Below are positions 1 through 9,429 of a DNA stretch of 56,733 bases, one piece after another. The stretch is from Soonwooa sp. Lineage in GTDB: Bacteria > Bacteroidota > Bacteroidia > Flavobacteriales > Weeksellaceae. The DNA lies in NCBI RefSeq assembly GCF_030151385.1, contig NZ_JASLDS010000059.1, forward strand, positions 1 through 56,733. Reading direction: 5' to 3'. The notes beneath the pieces are model-generated. The model was not told the origin of the DNA. It did not search any database and saw nothing but the letters and a program-made list of their open reading frames with translations. Made by a program: the position numbers and the translations under genes. Position 1 is the first letter of the stretch. Every line of letters begins with the position of its first letter.

Positions 1-2544
1 GACCACGAAGTGGGGGCAGGAAAGACGCTCATCATGTGTACCGCAGCACAGGAAATGAAGCGTTTGGGAATGGCTCATAAACCGATGATTATCGGGCTGA
101 AAGCCAATATTCCCGAAATAGCCGAAGCCTACCGCAAAGCCTATCCTCACGCAAAAATCCTCTATCCGGGCATTGATGATTTTACGCCCGAAAAACGCCT
201 GCGGATTTTCGGCGATATTAAAAACAACGAGTGGGACTGTGTGATATTGACACACGACCAATTCGGAATGATACCCCAATCAGCCGAAATACAAAAGGAA
301 ATTCTCCAAGACGAATTAAACAGCGTAGAGGAAAATCTTGACGTTATGCGAAGTCAAGGCGATGACATCACACAATGGATGCTAAAGGGAGCAGAAAAAC
401 AAAAGGAAAATCTCGAAGTAAAGCTCAAAACCCTGCAACACGATATTGAAAACCGCAAAGATGATATAGTGGACTTCAAAATGATGGGCATAGACCATTT
501 GTTTGTGGACGAAAGCCACCAATTCAAAAACCTAATGTTCAATACAAGGCATTCGAGGGTGGCGGGATTGGGAAACCAACAGGGAAGCCAAAAGGCACTA
601 AACCTGCTTTTTGCTATCCGTACCATACAAGAACGGAATGATGCGGATATGGGTGCGACCTTTCTTTCGGGAACTACCATTAGTAATTCACTTACCGAAC
701 TGTACCTGCTGTTCAAATACCTGCGACCAAGAGCATTGGCAAAACAGGGTATTAACTCGTTTGATGCGTGGGCGGCGATTTACGCCAAGAAAACCACCGA
801 TTACGAGTTTTCAGTGGCGAACAATATCGTGGCAAAAGAGCGTTTTCGCTACTTTATAAAAGTGCCGGAATTGGCTCAATTCTACTCGGAAATAACGGAC
901 TACCGCACTGCGGAAATGATTGGCATTGACCGCCCCGAAAAGAACGAGATATTTTACAACATACCGCCAACTCCAGACCAGGAAGAATTTATCCAAAAGC
1001 TGATGAAGTTTGCCGAAACAGGCAAAGGCGAATTATTAGGTAGAGCACCATTATCACAAAAAGAGGAAAAGGCAAAAATGCTCATCGCTACGGACTACGC
1101 CCGTAAGATGTCATTGGATATGCGAATGGTAAGCCCGCATTATGAAGACCACCCTGACAACAAGGCTTCACATTGTGCCAAGAATATCGCCAAGTATTAC
1201 AATAAGTTCAACGCACAGAAAGGTACACAATTCGTGTTCTCGGATTTGGGAATATACAAGCCCAACGAATGGAATGTATATGCTGAAATCAAACGCAAAC
1301 TCGTAGAAGACCACGGCATACCTGCACACGAAATCCGCTTTATACAGGAAGCGAAGAACGACAAGCAACGCAAGGCACTTATCAAGGGAATGAATGATGG
1401 AACAATCCGTGTGCTGTTCGGTTCTACGAGTATGTTAGGTACAGGTGTTAATGCACAAAAAAGAGCGGTTGCCATACACCATTTGGATACGCCGTGGCGA
1501 CCGTCCGACCTTGCCCAAAGGGACGGTCGGGCTATAAGAAAAGGAAATGAAATCGCTAAACATTTTAATAACAACAAAGTGGATGTAATTATTTATGCAG
1601 TTGAAAAATCGTTGGACAGTTATAAGTTTAATCTGCTGTACAACAAACAGCTATTTATAGACCAACTGAAATCCAATAATCTCGGCAAACGGACGATTGA
1701 CGAGGGCAGTATGGACGAAAAATCAGGAATGAATTTCTCGGAATATGTGGCTATTCTTATGGGAAATACTGACCTTTTGGATAAAGCCAAAATAGAAAAA
1801 CAGATTGCCGGATTGGAAAGCGAAAGACAAGCATTTAATCGTTCCAAGTACAGTGCAAAGTACAAATTGGAAGATTATACGGCAGAATTGGACAAAGCCC
1901 AATCACGCTTTGACCGTATGAGCCTCGATTGGAACAATCTGCAAAGTCGTATTCAAAAACGCTCGGACGGTACTGTTGCCAATCCTGTTCAGTTGGACGG
2001 CTTGTCGCCCAATGCGGACATCAAACAAATCGGTGCAAAGCTCAATCAGCTTGCAGACAAATCCCGTACAGGTGGGGATTATGAAGAAATTGGTAGCTTG
2101 TACGGTTTTCAGCTTTTGGTCAAAACGGAAATGTCGCAAAGAGAGGGTATGGATATTCGGGTAAACCGTTTTCTGATACAGGGAGAGGGGAATATTAAAT
2201 ATACCTACAATAACGGTATCATTGCCAAAGATGAAAAACTTGCCTCTATGAATTTCCTCAATGCCTTGGAAAAATTACCAAGCTATATCGAACAGGAACA
2301 AAAGAAAATTACCGAAATCCAAAAAGATTTACCTGTTCTACAAGAGGTGCTTAACGGTACGTGGAGCAAAGAGAATCGATTAAACGGACTCAAAACTGAG
2401 CTGGCTTCCGTTGAGCGGAAGATCCAACTCTCTATCAATCCCGAAGCACCGGGAAACCAAATTGAAAAAGAGCATGAAGCACCAAAGGTTTCAGAAAGTA
2501 TTATGCGGACAAAAGTTATCAGTTTTTCACGAGGGATATTATGA
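1..2544 (+). CDS. SNF2-like helicase of an integrative conjugative element, N-terminally cut by the window edge
   Basis: The frame is open from base 1, so the gene starts upstream; the GTG at base 10 is only an internal codon. Numbered from base 1, the Walker A motif GAGKT lies at residues 5-9, the DEAH-type box (VDESH) at about 168-172, and helicase motif VI (QRDGRAIR) at about 505. This is the superfamily 2 helicase half of the very large methylase/helicase proteins carried by Bacteroidota conjugative elements, where it is linked with element DNA processing or protection. The C-terminal third is charged and probably coiled. Its TGA stop abuts the stop of the convergent rteC-like gene with no spacer. 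Whether the C-terminus is native cannot be judged here. The helicase class is sure; the biological role is inferred. Confidence 0.85.
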   Translation, partial: DHEVGAGKTLIMCTAAQEMKRLGMAHKPMIIGLKANIPEIAEAYRKAYPHAKILYPGIDDFTPEKRLRIFGDIKNNEWDCVILTHDQFGMIPQSAEIQKEILQDELNSVEENLDVMRSQGDDITQWMLKGAEKQKENLEVKLKTLQHDIENRKDDIVDFKMMGIDHLFVDESHQFKNLMFNTRHSRVAGLGNQQGSQKALNLLFAIRTIQERNDADMGATFLSGTTISNSLTELYLLFKYLRPRALAKQGINSFDAWAAIYAKKTTDYEFSVANNIVAKERFRYFIKVPELAQFYSEITDYRTAEMIGIDRPEKNEIFYNIPPTPDQEEFIQKLMKFAETGKGELLGRAPLSQKEEKAKMLIATDYARKMSLDMRMVSPHYEDHPDNKASHCAKNIAKYYNKFNAQKGTQFVFSDLGIYKPNEWNVYAEIKRKLVEDHGIPAHEIRFIQEAKNDKQRKALIKGMNDGTIRVLFGSTSMLGTGVNAQKRAVAIHHLDTPWRPSDLAQRDGRAIRKGNEIAKHFNNNKVDVIIYAVEKSLDSYKFNLLYNKQLFIDQLKSNNLGKRTIDEGSMDEKSGMNFSEYVAILMGNTDLLDKAKIEKQIAGLESERQAFNRSKYSAKYKLEDYTAELDKAQSRFDRMSLDWNNLQSRIQKRSDGTVANPVQLDGLSPNADIKQIGAKLNQLADKSRTGGDYEEIGSLYGFQLLVKTEMSQREGMDIRVNRFLIQGEGNIKYTYNNGIIAKDEKLASMNFLNALEKLPSYIEQEQKKITEIQKDLPVLQEVLNGTWSKENRLNGLKTELASVERKIQLSINPEAPGNQIEKEHEAPKVSESIMRTKVISFSRGIL

Positions 2545-3366
2545 TCATCTCTCGTCTCGTTCGTCCATTTTCTTTATAAGAGCATTGCACAAACTATCAA
2601 GGAATTTCGTTCGGTTTATTTTACGCGCTTTTAATTCCATAAATGTATGATAGAAGTCCCCCAAATCTATATTAAAAGCACTTTCAAAAGTTTTGGCAAT
2701 AAATTTAATATCTATACTCCCATTGTTAAATACGCCTTGTGCATGGAGCGCATAAATCAATTCTATTAATGCGGTTTTGCTAGCTGTCCAGTTCATCAAG
2801 TAGTTGTCGGATATCTTTTTATGGTTGTGATTTAGCTGATTTTCAAGATAGACCTGTATCAAGTCATTTGCTATTATTTTGGCTACTTTGTAGTCGTGGG
2901 AGGTACAAAAACGGTGGTCAGCTTCAAAATAAAACGTATCTAACCACAATCTTATATCGTGCTTCCCTCGAATAAAAAAAACCTGGTCAAGGAATGTGTT
3001 ATTGCTACGGTAATACTTGTAAAAATCAAGATTGTTATCAAAAAACCTTTTGAGTTTATTTAATTCTCTATTCAGATATTTTTTTATCTGTTTTTCTCCG
3101 TAAGGCTTTTTGGTTTCGATTTTATAAACGGCGTTATAATAAATCAACTTAGAAACAATGGCTGGCTTTTGATACTTAAAAAATCGAATTTCATCATTAA
3201 TATTATCAAAACCATATTCAAGGACATAGTTTTTTAAATCAGATAAACAACTCAGAATCGCCCTTATTACGGTTTCAATCCGTTGAATTGAATAATTTGC
3301 TTCATCTTCCATGTCGTTGATTGACAATTCCAGTTTGATAAGCGACTCCTTATAAATTTTATCCAT
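2545..3366 (-). CDS. rteC: RteC-like regulator of ICE excision/transfer
   Basis: The 273-residue protein has the RteC-domain pattern: an early segment EIRFFKYQKP followed by a conserved IYYNAVYKIE stretch, and a C-terminal block with SKTALIELIYALHAQGVF, then FNIDLGDFYHTF and RTKFLD. In CTnDOT, RteC is a winged-helix DNA-binding protein that turns on the excision operon after tetracycline induction through RteA/RteB. No rteA or rteB is visible in this window. The gene is convergent with the helicase and its stop codon touches the helicase stop. An ATG at 3366 gives the usual length. Family assignment is confident; that it still regulates this element is inference, because the element is damaged. 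Confidence 0.82.
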   Translation of the reverse strand: MDKIYKESLIKLELSINDMEDEANYSIQRIETVIRAILSCLSDLKNYVLEYGFDNINDEIRFFKYQKPAIVSKLIYYNAVYKIETKKPYGEKQIKKYLNRELNKLKRFFDNNLDFYKYYRSNNTFLDQVFFIRGKHDIRLWLDTFYFEADHRFCTSHDYKVAKIIANDLIQVYLENQLNHNHKKISDNYLMNWTASKTALIELIYALHAQGVFNNGSIDIKFIAKTFESAFNIDLGDFYHTFMELKARKINRTKFLDSLCNALIKKMDERDER

Positions 3367-3537
3367 AAAATGATTCTTTTGTGAGGCAACCTGAAGCTTA
3401 CGTGTAATCCTCTATTTTTCGCAATTAGATTTTACATTCTTAGTCTGTACTTTTCATGTGATTCACAGTGTTGATTAATTAGTACATATGGAATTACGGC
3501 CTTCTCGCTTATTAAATTTATTTAGTGAGATTGATTT

Positions 3538-6000
3538 TTACATACCATTACCCATTTGGATTCCCTGATTAGATTCTCCTTGTTTCTGATCATCATTTTT
3601 AATACCTCTTTCTTTTTTAGCCCTACCTTTCGTATCCGCCTTTCCAAAATTATAGCTAAAGGTCAGTCCAAAAGAACGGAACGGGAGTTTCATATTATTT
3701 GTTTGGGTATAATCAGGAGTAAATACCTCGCTTTTGAAATTGGTATTTTCCCAGAATGGGTTTGTAATATTTAATCCAATACTAGCCGTTTTGTCCCATA
3801 ATTCTTTTTTCACACCTACGGTCCACATACTCATAGAAGGGGAAGTACCCTGGAATGTACGTCTTGGTGAATTCAACATGACGAATGTCTCCGCTATTAA
3901 ATCATTGCTTATTTTATAACTCCCGTTTATAAAAACGCGATACATAAAATGCAACTTGCCAACCTGAGTACTCATTTCCTCATTAAAGGAGTTTCCTTTT
4001 GCTTCATATGTAAATAGACTGACATTGCTTCTTAGCGTTAAATTTCTAATAGGTGAAAAAGACAAAAACAGATTTGTTCCAAAAGATTCATTGGTGCCGA
4101 TATTGTCAAAAGTAGTCAATGAAATCTGCTGTCCAGGCGTGCTAAGACTGTCAATCTGGTTCAAGCTTTCGATTACGTCGTTGGTTCTGCGATAAAATAT
4201 GGAAGCATTAAACACCGTTCCTTTTTTAAATGTTGAATAGCCCAATTCAACGTTGTGGGAAAGCTCAGGCTTAAGCTCTGGATTTCCTTGTCTCTGAACA
4301 ATTGGGTCTGCCGTATTTCTAAAAGGATTTAAATAAAACAAACTTGGTCTTTGAATACGTTGGTTGTAGCTCAGTTTTAAACTAGACATCCTTCCTAGCT
4401 TTTTCGATATTACCGCAGTGGGTAATATATTTGTATAGTCATTTTTAAAGGCTTCGAAACCGCCTATTGCATCACCATTAAGCTTTGTGTGTTCCATTCG
4501 AAGACCTGCTTTTACTTCATATTTTTCAGCAAACTCAAAACCATACGATAGATATCCAGCTACTACATCTTGGTTATAGTTAAAGTCATAAGATCGATCA
4601 TCTGAAATATGAAAACTGCCGTCTTCTCCTTCTTGAATCAAAGATGAGCTTGTAATATCGCGAAGAATGGTTTTAACTCCCATTTCCAATGTTGTACTAC
4701 CGAGAGGTTGTACATAATCTGCCTGAAGCGTAAATTCATCATTTACTCCTTTATTTTCTCCAATTTCGTCAAGACGACCTCCTGTTTCATAAATCGTTTT
4801 GTAATCAGTAATACTGTTGCTTCTGGAAAACTGCCCTGATAGTGTCAATTCCTGTTTTGGATTTGCAAATTTCCTTATGTAATCTGCTGACCAATCAAAG
4901 CCGTCAGAGGCAGTCTTTTGATCTCTATTGGATAATAGTGACGAATTACCATTATTTGGCAAGAAGAACGTTGAATTGGTGTTTCCATCCATATTCATTT
5001 CAAATCCGTTTACTGAAAACGTGGTAGTAAATAGATCTTTATCGGTCAGGTCATAATCAATACCGATAGACCCCCGAAGTCCAGATCGGGTGGTCTTTTG
5101 ATCACTGAATTGCTTCAACACCGGATCACCCCCAATTGTAAATTGTTCGAAATCATTGGTAACGGTTTGAGGCCACATATAATTACCTCCTACATTGGCT
5201 ACAACGCCAAATTTTCCTTTTCTAGCATTAAAGTTTGCATTTCCATTATTATGTCTGGTTCCAAGACCGCCAGAGATAGAGCCGTTTACTCCGCCAATAT
5301 CTTTCTTTTTGGTAATGATATTAATAATGCCAGAAGTCCCTTCTGCATCATATTTAGCCGAGGGACTAGTAATAACCTCTACACTTTTTATCTGATCGGC
5401 AGGAATGGTCTTTAAGGCATCGCCAACATTACCGGCCATTGCACCAGAGGATTTTCCATTGATTAATATTTTTACGTTTTGATCGCCACGCATGGACACA
5501 TTTCCATCTATGTCTACAGAAAGCATTGGCACCTTACGCAAAACATCGGTGGCATTTCCGCCCATAGAGGTTACATCTCTTTCGGCATTAAAAACCAATC
5601 TGTCGATTTTATTTTCGATAATAGGGCGCTCTCCCTGTATCACTACTTCTTCAAGCAGGTTAGCATCTTGATTGATCATAATGTTGCCCAAATTATTGTC
5701 TCCAGGCTTAACAATATAATTGGAGAAGGTTTTTGTACTGTACCCTATAAAGTTGATGGAGATATCGTATTTTCCCGGTCTTAGATTATCGAGTGTGAAT
5801 TGGCCCTTTTCATCCGCTACAGTTCCGTTCACATTTTTGTCGTCTCCAACTGGATGTAAAGAGATCGTGGCATAGTACACGGCTTCTTGAGTAAGTGAAT
5901 CGGTTACTTTTCCACTGAGTTTTGCAGTTGGGTTTTGCGCCCAGACACTATTTGCCAGTATTGCAAAAACAAATAATATCATAATTTTCTTAAATTCCAT
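3538..6000 (-). CDS. TonB-receptor-like outer-membrane beta-barrel protein
   Basis: Starting at the ATG at 6000 gives an 820-residue protein with a clean signal peptide ending in NSVWAQ; a longer reading from 6054 would put 18 residues before the signal. A carboxypeptidase-regulatory-like domain follows (about residues 28-110), then a plug domain with VSMRGDQNVKILINGKSSG and SPSAKYDAEGTSGIINIITKK, then a long barrel (OMP_b-brl_3 type). It is a paralogue of the barrel at 37010-39589. It sits 31 bases downstream of the HlyD/TolC remnant on the same strand, so it is probably the last gene of that ICE-borne export operon. The C-terminal tail past the barrel is unusually charged (KGRAKKERGIKNDD). 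Substrate unknown. Confidence 0.85.
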   Translation of the reverse strand: MEFKKIMILFVFAILANSVWAQNPTAKLSGKVTDSLTQEAVYYATISLHPVGDDKNVNGTVADEKGQFTLDNLRPGKYDISINFIGYSTKTFSNYIVKPGDNNLGNIMINQDANLLEEVVIQGERPIIENKIDRLVFNAERDVTSMGGNATDVLRKVPMLSVDIDGNVSMRGDQNVKILINGKSSGAMAGNVGDALKTIPADQIKSVEVITSPSAKYDAEGTSGIINIITKKKDIGGVNGSISGGLGTRHNNGNANFNARKGKFGVVANVGGNYMWPQTVTNDFEQFTIGGDPVLKQFSDQKTTRSGLRGSIGIDYDLTDKDLFTTTFSVNGFEMNMDGNTNSTFFLPNNGNSSLLSNRDQKTASDGFDWSADYIRKFANPKQELTLSGQFSRSNSITDYKTIYETGGRLDEIGENKGVNDEFTLQADYVQPLGSTTLEMGVKTILRDITSSSLIQEGEDGSFHISDDRSYDFNYNQDVVAGYLSYGFEFAEKYEVKAGLRMEHTKLNGDAIGGFEAFKNDYTNILPTAVISKKLGRMSSLKLSYNQRIQRPSLFYLNPFRNTADPIVQRQGNPELKPELSHNVELGYSTFKKGTVFNASIFYRRTNDVIESLNQIDSLSTPGQQISLTTFDNIGTNESFGTNLFLSFSPIRNLTLRSNVSLFTYEAKGNSFNEEMSTQVGKLHFMYRVFINGSYKISNDLIAETFVMLNSPRRTFQGTSPSMSMWTVGVKKELWDKTASIGLNITNPFWENTNFKSEVFTPDYTQTNNMKLPFRSFGLTFSYNFGKADTKGRAKKERGIKNDDQKQGESNQGIQMGNGM

Positions 6001-6031
6001 AAAATTGATTTTTTGTTGCGTTGCGTTAATT

Positions 6032-6826
6032 CTATTTTTTAAGATCATTTTCAAACTTTAATTGCGCTAAGATATAGTCGTATGCAGCGGTCAGGTAATC
6101 GTTTTTTGATTTTTGAACGTTATAATCTGCGTTGTAGATTTCACTGACCAAAATAGATGATCCCTCTTTCAGGTTCATGCTGATCAATGTGCCACTCTGT
6201 TCGGCTCGTACAAGTCTGGCGTTGGTTGATTTTTTGGATTTTTCCAATTGGGATTTTATTACATCAATGTCTGCGAAAGAGGCTGCGGCATTTTTTCTTG
6301 CAGAATTAAGGTTGGCACGGGCCACATCAAGATCTTTTTTCTTTGTTTCCACATTTTGCCAAGTTTCAGCTCCAGTTTCTGCAAGGCGATTGCTTACATC
6401 AAGATCTCGTTCTATTTCTGCGAGTTGAATTTCATATTGTTGAATGTTTGAGTAATCCGCTTCAGCTCTTTTCTGTTGCATATCAAGTTGTTTAAGCAGA
6501 ATATTCTCATCTGCCTTTTCGGATTCCGTATTCAATTCAAAAATGATCTCTCCAACTTCAACATAATCACCTTCTGCTTTGAACAACTGGGTAATGATTC
6601 CCCCATATTCTGAAGCGATCTCTACCAATCCCCCTTCGGGTTCTATCTTACCAATTGCCGAAACAACACTGACGCTATCAGGTACCGCAAGTCCTTTTTC
6701 TTTGATGTTTTCTGCCCGTTGCTCTGCTTTCTTATTTCCACAAGAATTCAAAAGAAGTAGTGCAAACAAAAGAACAACAGGAGTCAATTTTCCCATTTTT
6801 TGCATGATATTAATTGAGTATTTCAT
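6032..6826 (-). pseudogene. HlyD/DevB-type adaptor fused in frame to a TolC C-terminal tail
   Basis: From the ATG at 6826, five bases before the end of the ABC remnant, the 264-residue product starts with a lipoprotein signal ending LLLLNSCGNK. It continues as an HlyD/DevB membrane fusion protein: AIGKIEPEGG, a lipoyl-type segment with EGDYVEVGEIIFEL, then a long coiled-coil hairpin (LLKQLDMQQKRAEADYSN onward). After VRAEQSGTLIS, where the second lipoyl half and the barrel domains should follow, about 48 residues instead resemble the end of a TolC protein (NLKEGSSI, then AAYDYILAQLKFEND). HlyD proteins of this class are usually well over 350 residues and TolC over 400, so roughly half of the adaptor and most of TolC are missing. 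I read it as an in-frame deletion product, probably non-functional. The breakpoint lies at about 6179-6195. Confidence 0.7.
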
Positions 6827-6830
6827 TTTT

Positions 6831-7193
6831 CTACTGTTTATATAGTGTTTCATCTTTCGGAGTATCCGATACATTGCCTTCTTCTACATAGATAATACGG
6901 TTCGCATATTGTCTTAGCCGTAGATCATGTGTTACGACGATCACAGCTTTACCACTTTGGGCCAATTCCCTTAGATCATTCATTACAACATTCGCACTTT
7001 TGGCATCCAACGAAGCGGTTGGTTCATCACAAAGTAAAATGGGTGCATCGGTAACCAGTGCGCGGGCAATGTCCATATCGAAATGCTCTACATAGGTTTC
7101 TTTGTCCGTGCCGTTGGTTACGTAAAAAACCAATGCTGATTTAGGAAAATAAAGCGTTCCGAAATTTGCTGTTATGTCGGTTGCATTGTTCAT
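6831..7193 (-). pseudogene. Chimera of PRTRC protein B N-terminus and ABC ATPase C-terminus
   Basis: The 120-residue product has two unrelated halves. Residues 1-40 (MNNATDITANFGTLYFPKSA onward, to HFDM) match the N-terminus expected of PRTRC protein B, and the ATG overlaps the stop of the preceding PRTRC gene as ATGA, as in an intact cassette. From about residue 42 the protein is the C-terminal third of a DevA/MacB-like ABC ATPase: IARALVTD, Walker B (ILLCDEPTASLD), H-loop (VIVVTHDLR) and the tail NRIIYVEEG. Walker A and the LSGGQ signature are absent, so it cannot hydrolyse ATP as such. The join is at about 7068-7076. The ATPase would have served the HlyD/TolC remnant downstream. Confidence 0.78.
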
Positions 7194-8359
7194 TTTTCTG
7201 TGGTTTTATAGTTATACAATAGGTAAGATAGGTCGTCCAATAACTCAAACAGGCAGTTCTCAAAATCAAGGTTTCCAACCGATATTTTTCTTTCGTCAAA
7301 GACTTTGTTAATGGTCGGTTCTTCCATTACTCCGTATTCGTTAAACTCGTTGTTGATACTGTCTTTTATGTTTTCGTACAACCAACCTTTGGTATCTGCG
7401 ATAAAGGAAATATACTTTTCCATTCCGATAACTTCGTTTTCGCAATCATCGTTATAGGGGTCTTGTTCGGGTATGGGTGCGTTTCGGAAAATACTTGCTG
7501 TCGGGTATTCCGTATAAAGGGCAAAGGCATTACAAGCCACGTTCCAACATTCTTTGTCGAATGTATCACGGCTTTTAAAACGGCTTAAACGTTGCTCAAA
7601 TATCGTTAGATTGATACGGTTGTACAACTTTTGCTCAATCCTGTCGCCAACGGTTTCCGCTTTCCTCAATTCACTTTTATAGCTTTCGGTTTCTTCCGTT
7701 TCATCGTCATAATCTACCCAATCTTTGTGCGTTTCATACAGCCAATACAAATAGCTGTCTTCCTGTCTGTAATATGGTATTTGGGCAATATGGTACAGAT
7801 AACTGCAAACCGAAGTCAGTAAATGTGCGGTGTGTTTCCGCTGTTTGTCGTGCAACATTTCAAAGAGTGGAACAATGGGAATGTAAAACAGCGTTGTACC
7901 TGTGTCGTATCTTTCCTCGCTCGTTAAAAAGGTTTTCTTACTGTCCCGTATCAATTTAAAACCGTCCCAATTTCTATGGCTTCGTTTCATTTGGGTATCC
8001 ATATCCCACATAGCCAATACCATATTGTAGGGATAGCCGTAACCCTGTCGGGTTGGCATTGGCTCAATGCTGTAATGCTCGGCAAGTTTGGAAAGGGATT
8101 TATAAAAATCCCTTTCCGTTTTCTGACAAGCCTGTACGGATTGTGCCGTTTTCAGTTTAGGCAGAAACGTACACTTTAGAAAACCATTGGTAGCATTGCT
8201 ATCGGTACGGATTTCCGTTTGTCTTTCCGCACCTGGTCTGCATCTTTTGGTCTTTGCATCCATTGTGCGAACTCGCCCAACTGTCGGTGCAACTTCCGTT
8301 GCCGTTTCTGTTCGGGTATGCTGATTGTTCCCGATATGATTTTGCGTTGCATAGTTCAT
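7190..8359 (-). CDS. PRTRC-cassette protein, F-like by position
   Basis: A 389-residue soluble protein rich in Tyr, Trp, Asp and Glu, without a signal peptide or membrane segment. I do not recognise a catalytic motif. It lies between PRTRC C (17 bases upstream) and the start of PRTRC B (ATGA overlap), the position held by PRTRC protein F in this conserved cassette. PRTRC (ParB-Related, ThiF-Related Cassette) genes occur on plasmids and conjugative elements and their joint function is unknown. The first 60 residues are low in conserved character (TRTETATEVAPTVGR), so a later start is possible. Assignment as F rests mainly on order. Confidence 0.6.
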   Translation of the reverse strand: MNYATQNHIGNNQHTRTETATEVAPTVGRVRTMDAKTKRCRPGAERQTEIRTDSNATNGFLKCTFLPKLKTAQSVQACQKTERDFYKSLSKLAEHYSIEPMPTRQGYGYPYNMVLAMWDMDTQMKRSHRNWDGFKLIRDSKKTFLTSEERYDTGTTLFYIPIVPLFEMLHDKQRKHTAHLLTSVCSYLYHIAQIPYYRQEDSYLYWLYETHKDWVDYDDETEETESYKSELRKAETVGDRIEQKLYNRINLTIFEQRLSRFKSRDTFDKECWNVACNAFALYTEYPTASIFRNAPIPEQDPYNDDCENEVIGMEKYISFIADTKGWLYENIKDSINNEFNEYGVMEEPTINKVFDERKISVGNLDFENCLFELLDDLSYLLYNYKTTEK

Positions 8360-8376
8360 TGTTTTACGATTTTAAA

Positions 8377-8595
8377 TTATCCTTTAGTACCCATAACGCT
8401 TTCAAATCTGTACTCGACCGCATCGTCTTTTATCTTCGGTGCTGATACCTTTGCGGTCGTCAAAATCGGGTACATATTGGCGTAATAATTCATTACGGCT
8501 TCCACGCTCCAACGTGCTTCGGGGTCGGTCAGTCTGATGTCCTGTCCTTTATCTTTAAGTATAAAAACTCTCGGTAATACTGTTGCTAATAACAT
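8377..8595 (-). CDS. PRTRC system protein C
   Basis: A 72-residue protein with the pattern of PRTRC protein C: a short beta-rich start (MLLATVLPRVFILKDKGQ), then LTDPEARWSVEAVMNYYANM, YPILTTAKVSAPKI and a final EYRFESVMGTKG. It resembles the small Ubl/C-type members of the cassette. It lies 17 bases after PRTRC E and 17 bases before the F-like gene, all on one strand, so they are very probably one transcript. Function is unknown for the family. Confidence 0.8.
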   Translation of the reverse strand: MLLATVLPRVFILKDKGQDIRLTDPEARWSVEAVMNYYANMYPILTTAKVSAPKIKDDAVEYRFESVMGTKG

Positions 8596-8612
8596 AACTT
8601 TTGATTTTGGTG

Positions 8613-9212
8613 TTAATACTGTTCTGTTTCGTCAATGGGGCAATCTGCCGTAACTTCTTCCGCTTGTGGCGGTTCTTCCGTTGGTTCTTCCATTGCACCG
8701 AATAGGCTCGGTGTTGCAAACTTGTCGGACAATGATGTTTTGCGTTTGCGTATCTCGTCCGCCTTTTCGGGAAACTCCGCAATGTCGGGTACTTTTATCC
8801 ACGCTTCACGGAATTTGCCCTCTTTCTCCAACTCGTCAGCCTTTGCCATACCGTCTTTGTACTTCTTGTCTTTTGCTTCCTTTTCCTTTTTAGCTTTCTC
8901 GGCTTTCTGCTTCTCCGCTTCGGATTGCAGTTTGACGATTTCCATTTGCTTCATAAAGGCTTCCATATCTACCATTACGCCCGAAATGGTTTTAATAGGT
9001 GCGGTAATCTGCTCAAAAAATCCCTCGTCAAACTCCTGCGGAGTGGCGTTGAATGTCAAAGGGGGAATGAGGTTTTTTGCACTATCTCCGCATTGCTCAT
9101 TGTTGAGCAATACTGTTACGATTAGGTTGTTTTCCGTGCCTTTGGTTATTGTCAGTTGTAAATTACCTGTAAAATCCAACTGTGCTATCTGATTGAAAAA
9201 ATTTGTGTTCAT
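8613..9212 (-). CDS. PRTRC system protein E
   Basis: The 199-residue product starts MNTNFFNQIAQLDFTGNLQL and continues LTITKGTENNLIVTVLL, the usual N-terminal signature of PRTRC protein E. It then has a highly charged coiled-coil (about residues 85-130, EKQKAEKAKKEKEAKDKKYK), followed by a short TPR-like helical pair containing EGKFREAWIKVPDIAEF and an acidic, proline-rich tail. It is the first recognisable PRTRC gene of the run E-C-F-B. A ThiF-like protein, a ParB-like protein and protein A, the other usual partners, do not appear in the window. Confidence 0.82.
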   Translation of the reverse strand: MNTNFFNQIAQLDFTGNLQLTITKGTENNLIVTVLLNNEQCGDSAKNLIPPLTFNATPQEFDEGFFEQITAPIKTISGVMVDMEAFMKQMEIVKLQSEAEKQKAEKAKKEKEAKDKKYKDGMAKADELEKEGKFREAWIKVPDIAEFPEKADEIRKRKTSLSDKFATPSLFGAMEEPTEEPPQAEEVTADCPIDETEQY

Positions 9213-9222
9213 TGTCTTAATT

Positions 9223-9417
9223 TTAATGTGTTGTTACTTGTTTTTTGATTGCTGTAAGTTTCTCGTACATATCCGTCCAATAAGCTTTTTGCCTTTTGTC
9301 GAACTCGGAAAAACTTTTGTCTTTGTGCCTGTACTCCTTGTAATCTGCGGTTATTCTGATAGCTTCGTCAAGGTCTGTAACTTCTATTAGGCAACCGTTT
9401 AAATCTGTGATATACAT
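9223..9417 (-). CDS. Small conserved ICE protein, function unknown
   Basis: A 64-residue protein (MYITDLNGCLIEVTDLDEAI) with an amphipathic C-terminal half (FDKRQKAYWTDMYEKLTAI). It lies 10 bases upstream of PRTRC E on the same strand and has element-like base composition. Proteins of this size and start occur in Bacteroidota conjugative elements beside the PRTRC cassette, to my recollection. No enzymatic motif is seen. Confidence 0.6.
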   Translation of the reverse strand: MYITDLNGCLIEVTDLDEAIRITADYKEYRHKDKSFSEFDKRQKAYWTDMYEKLTAIKKQVTTH

Positions 9418-9429
9418 TACTATCCGTTT

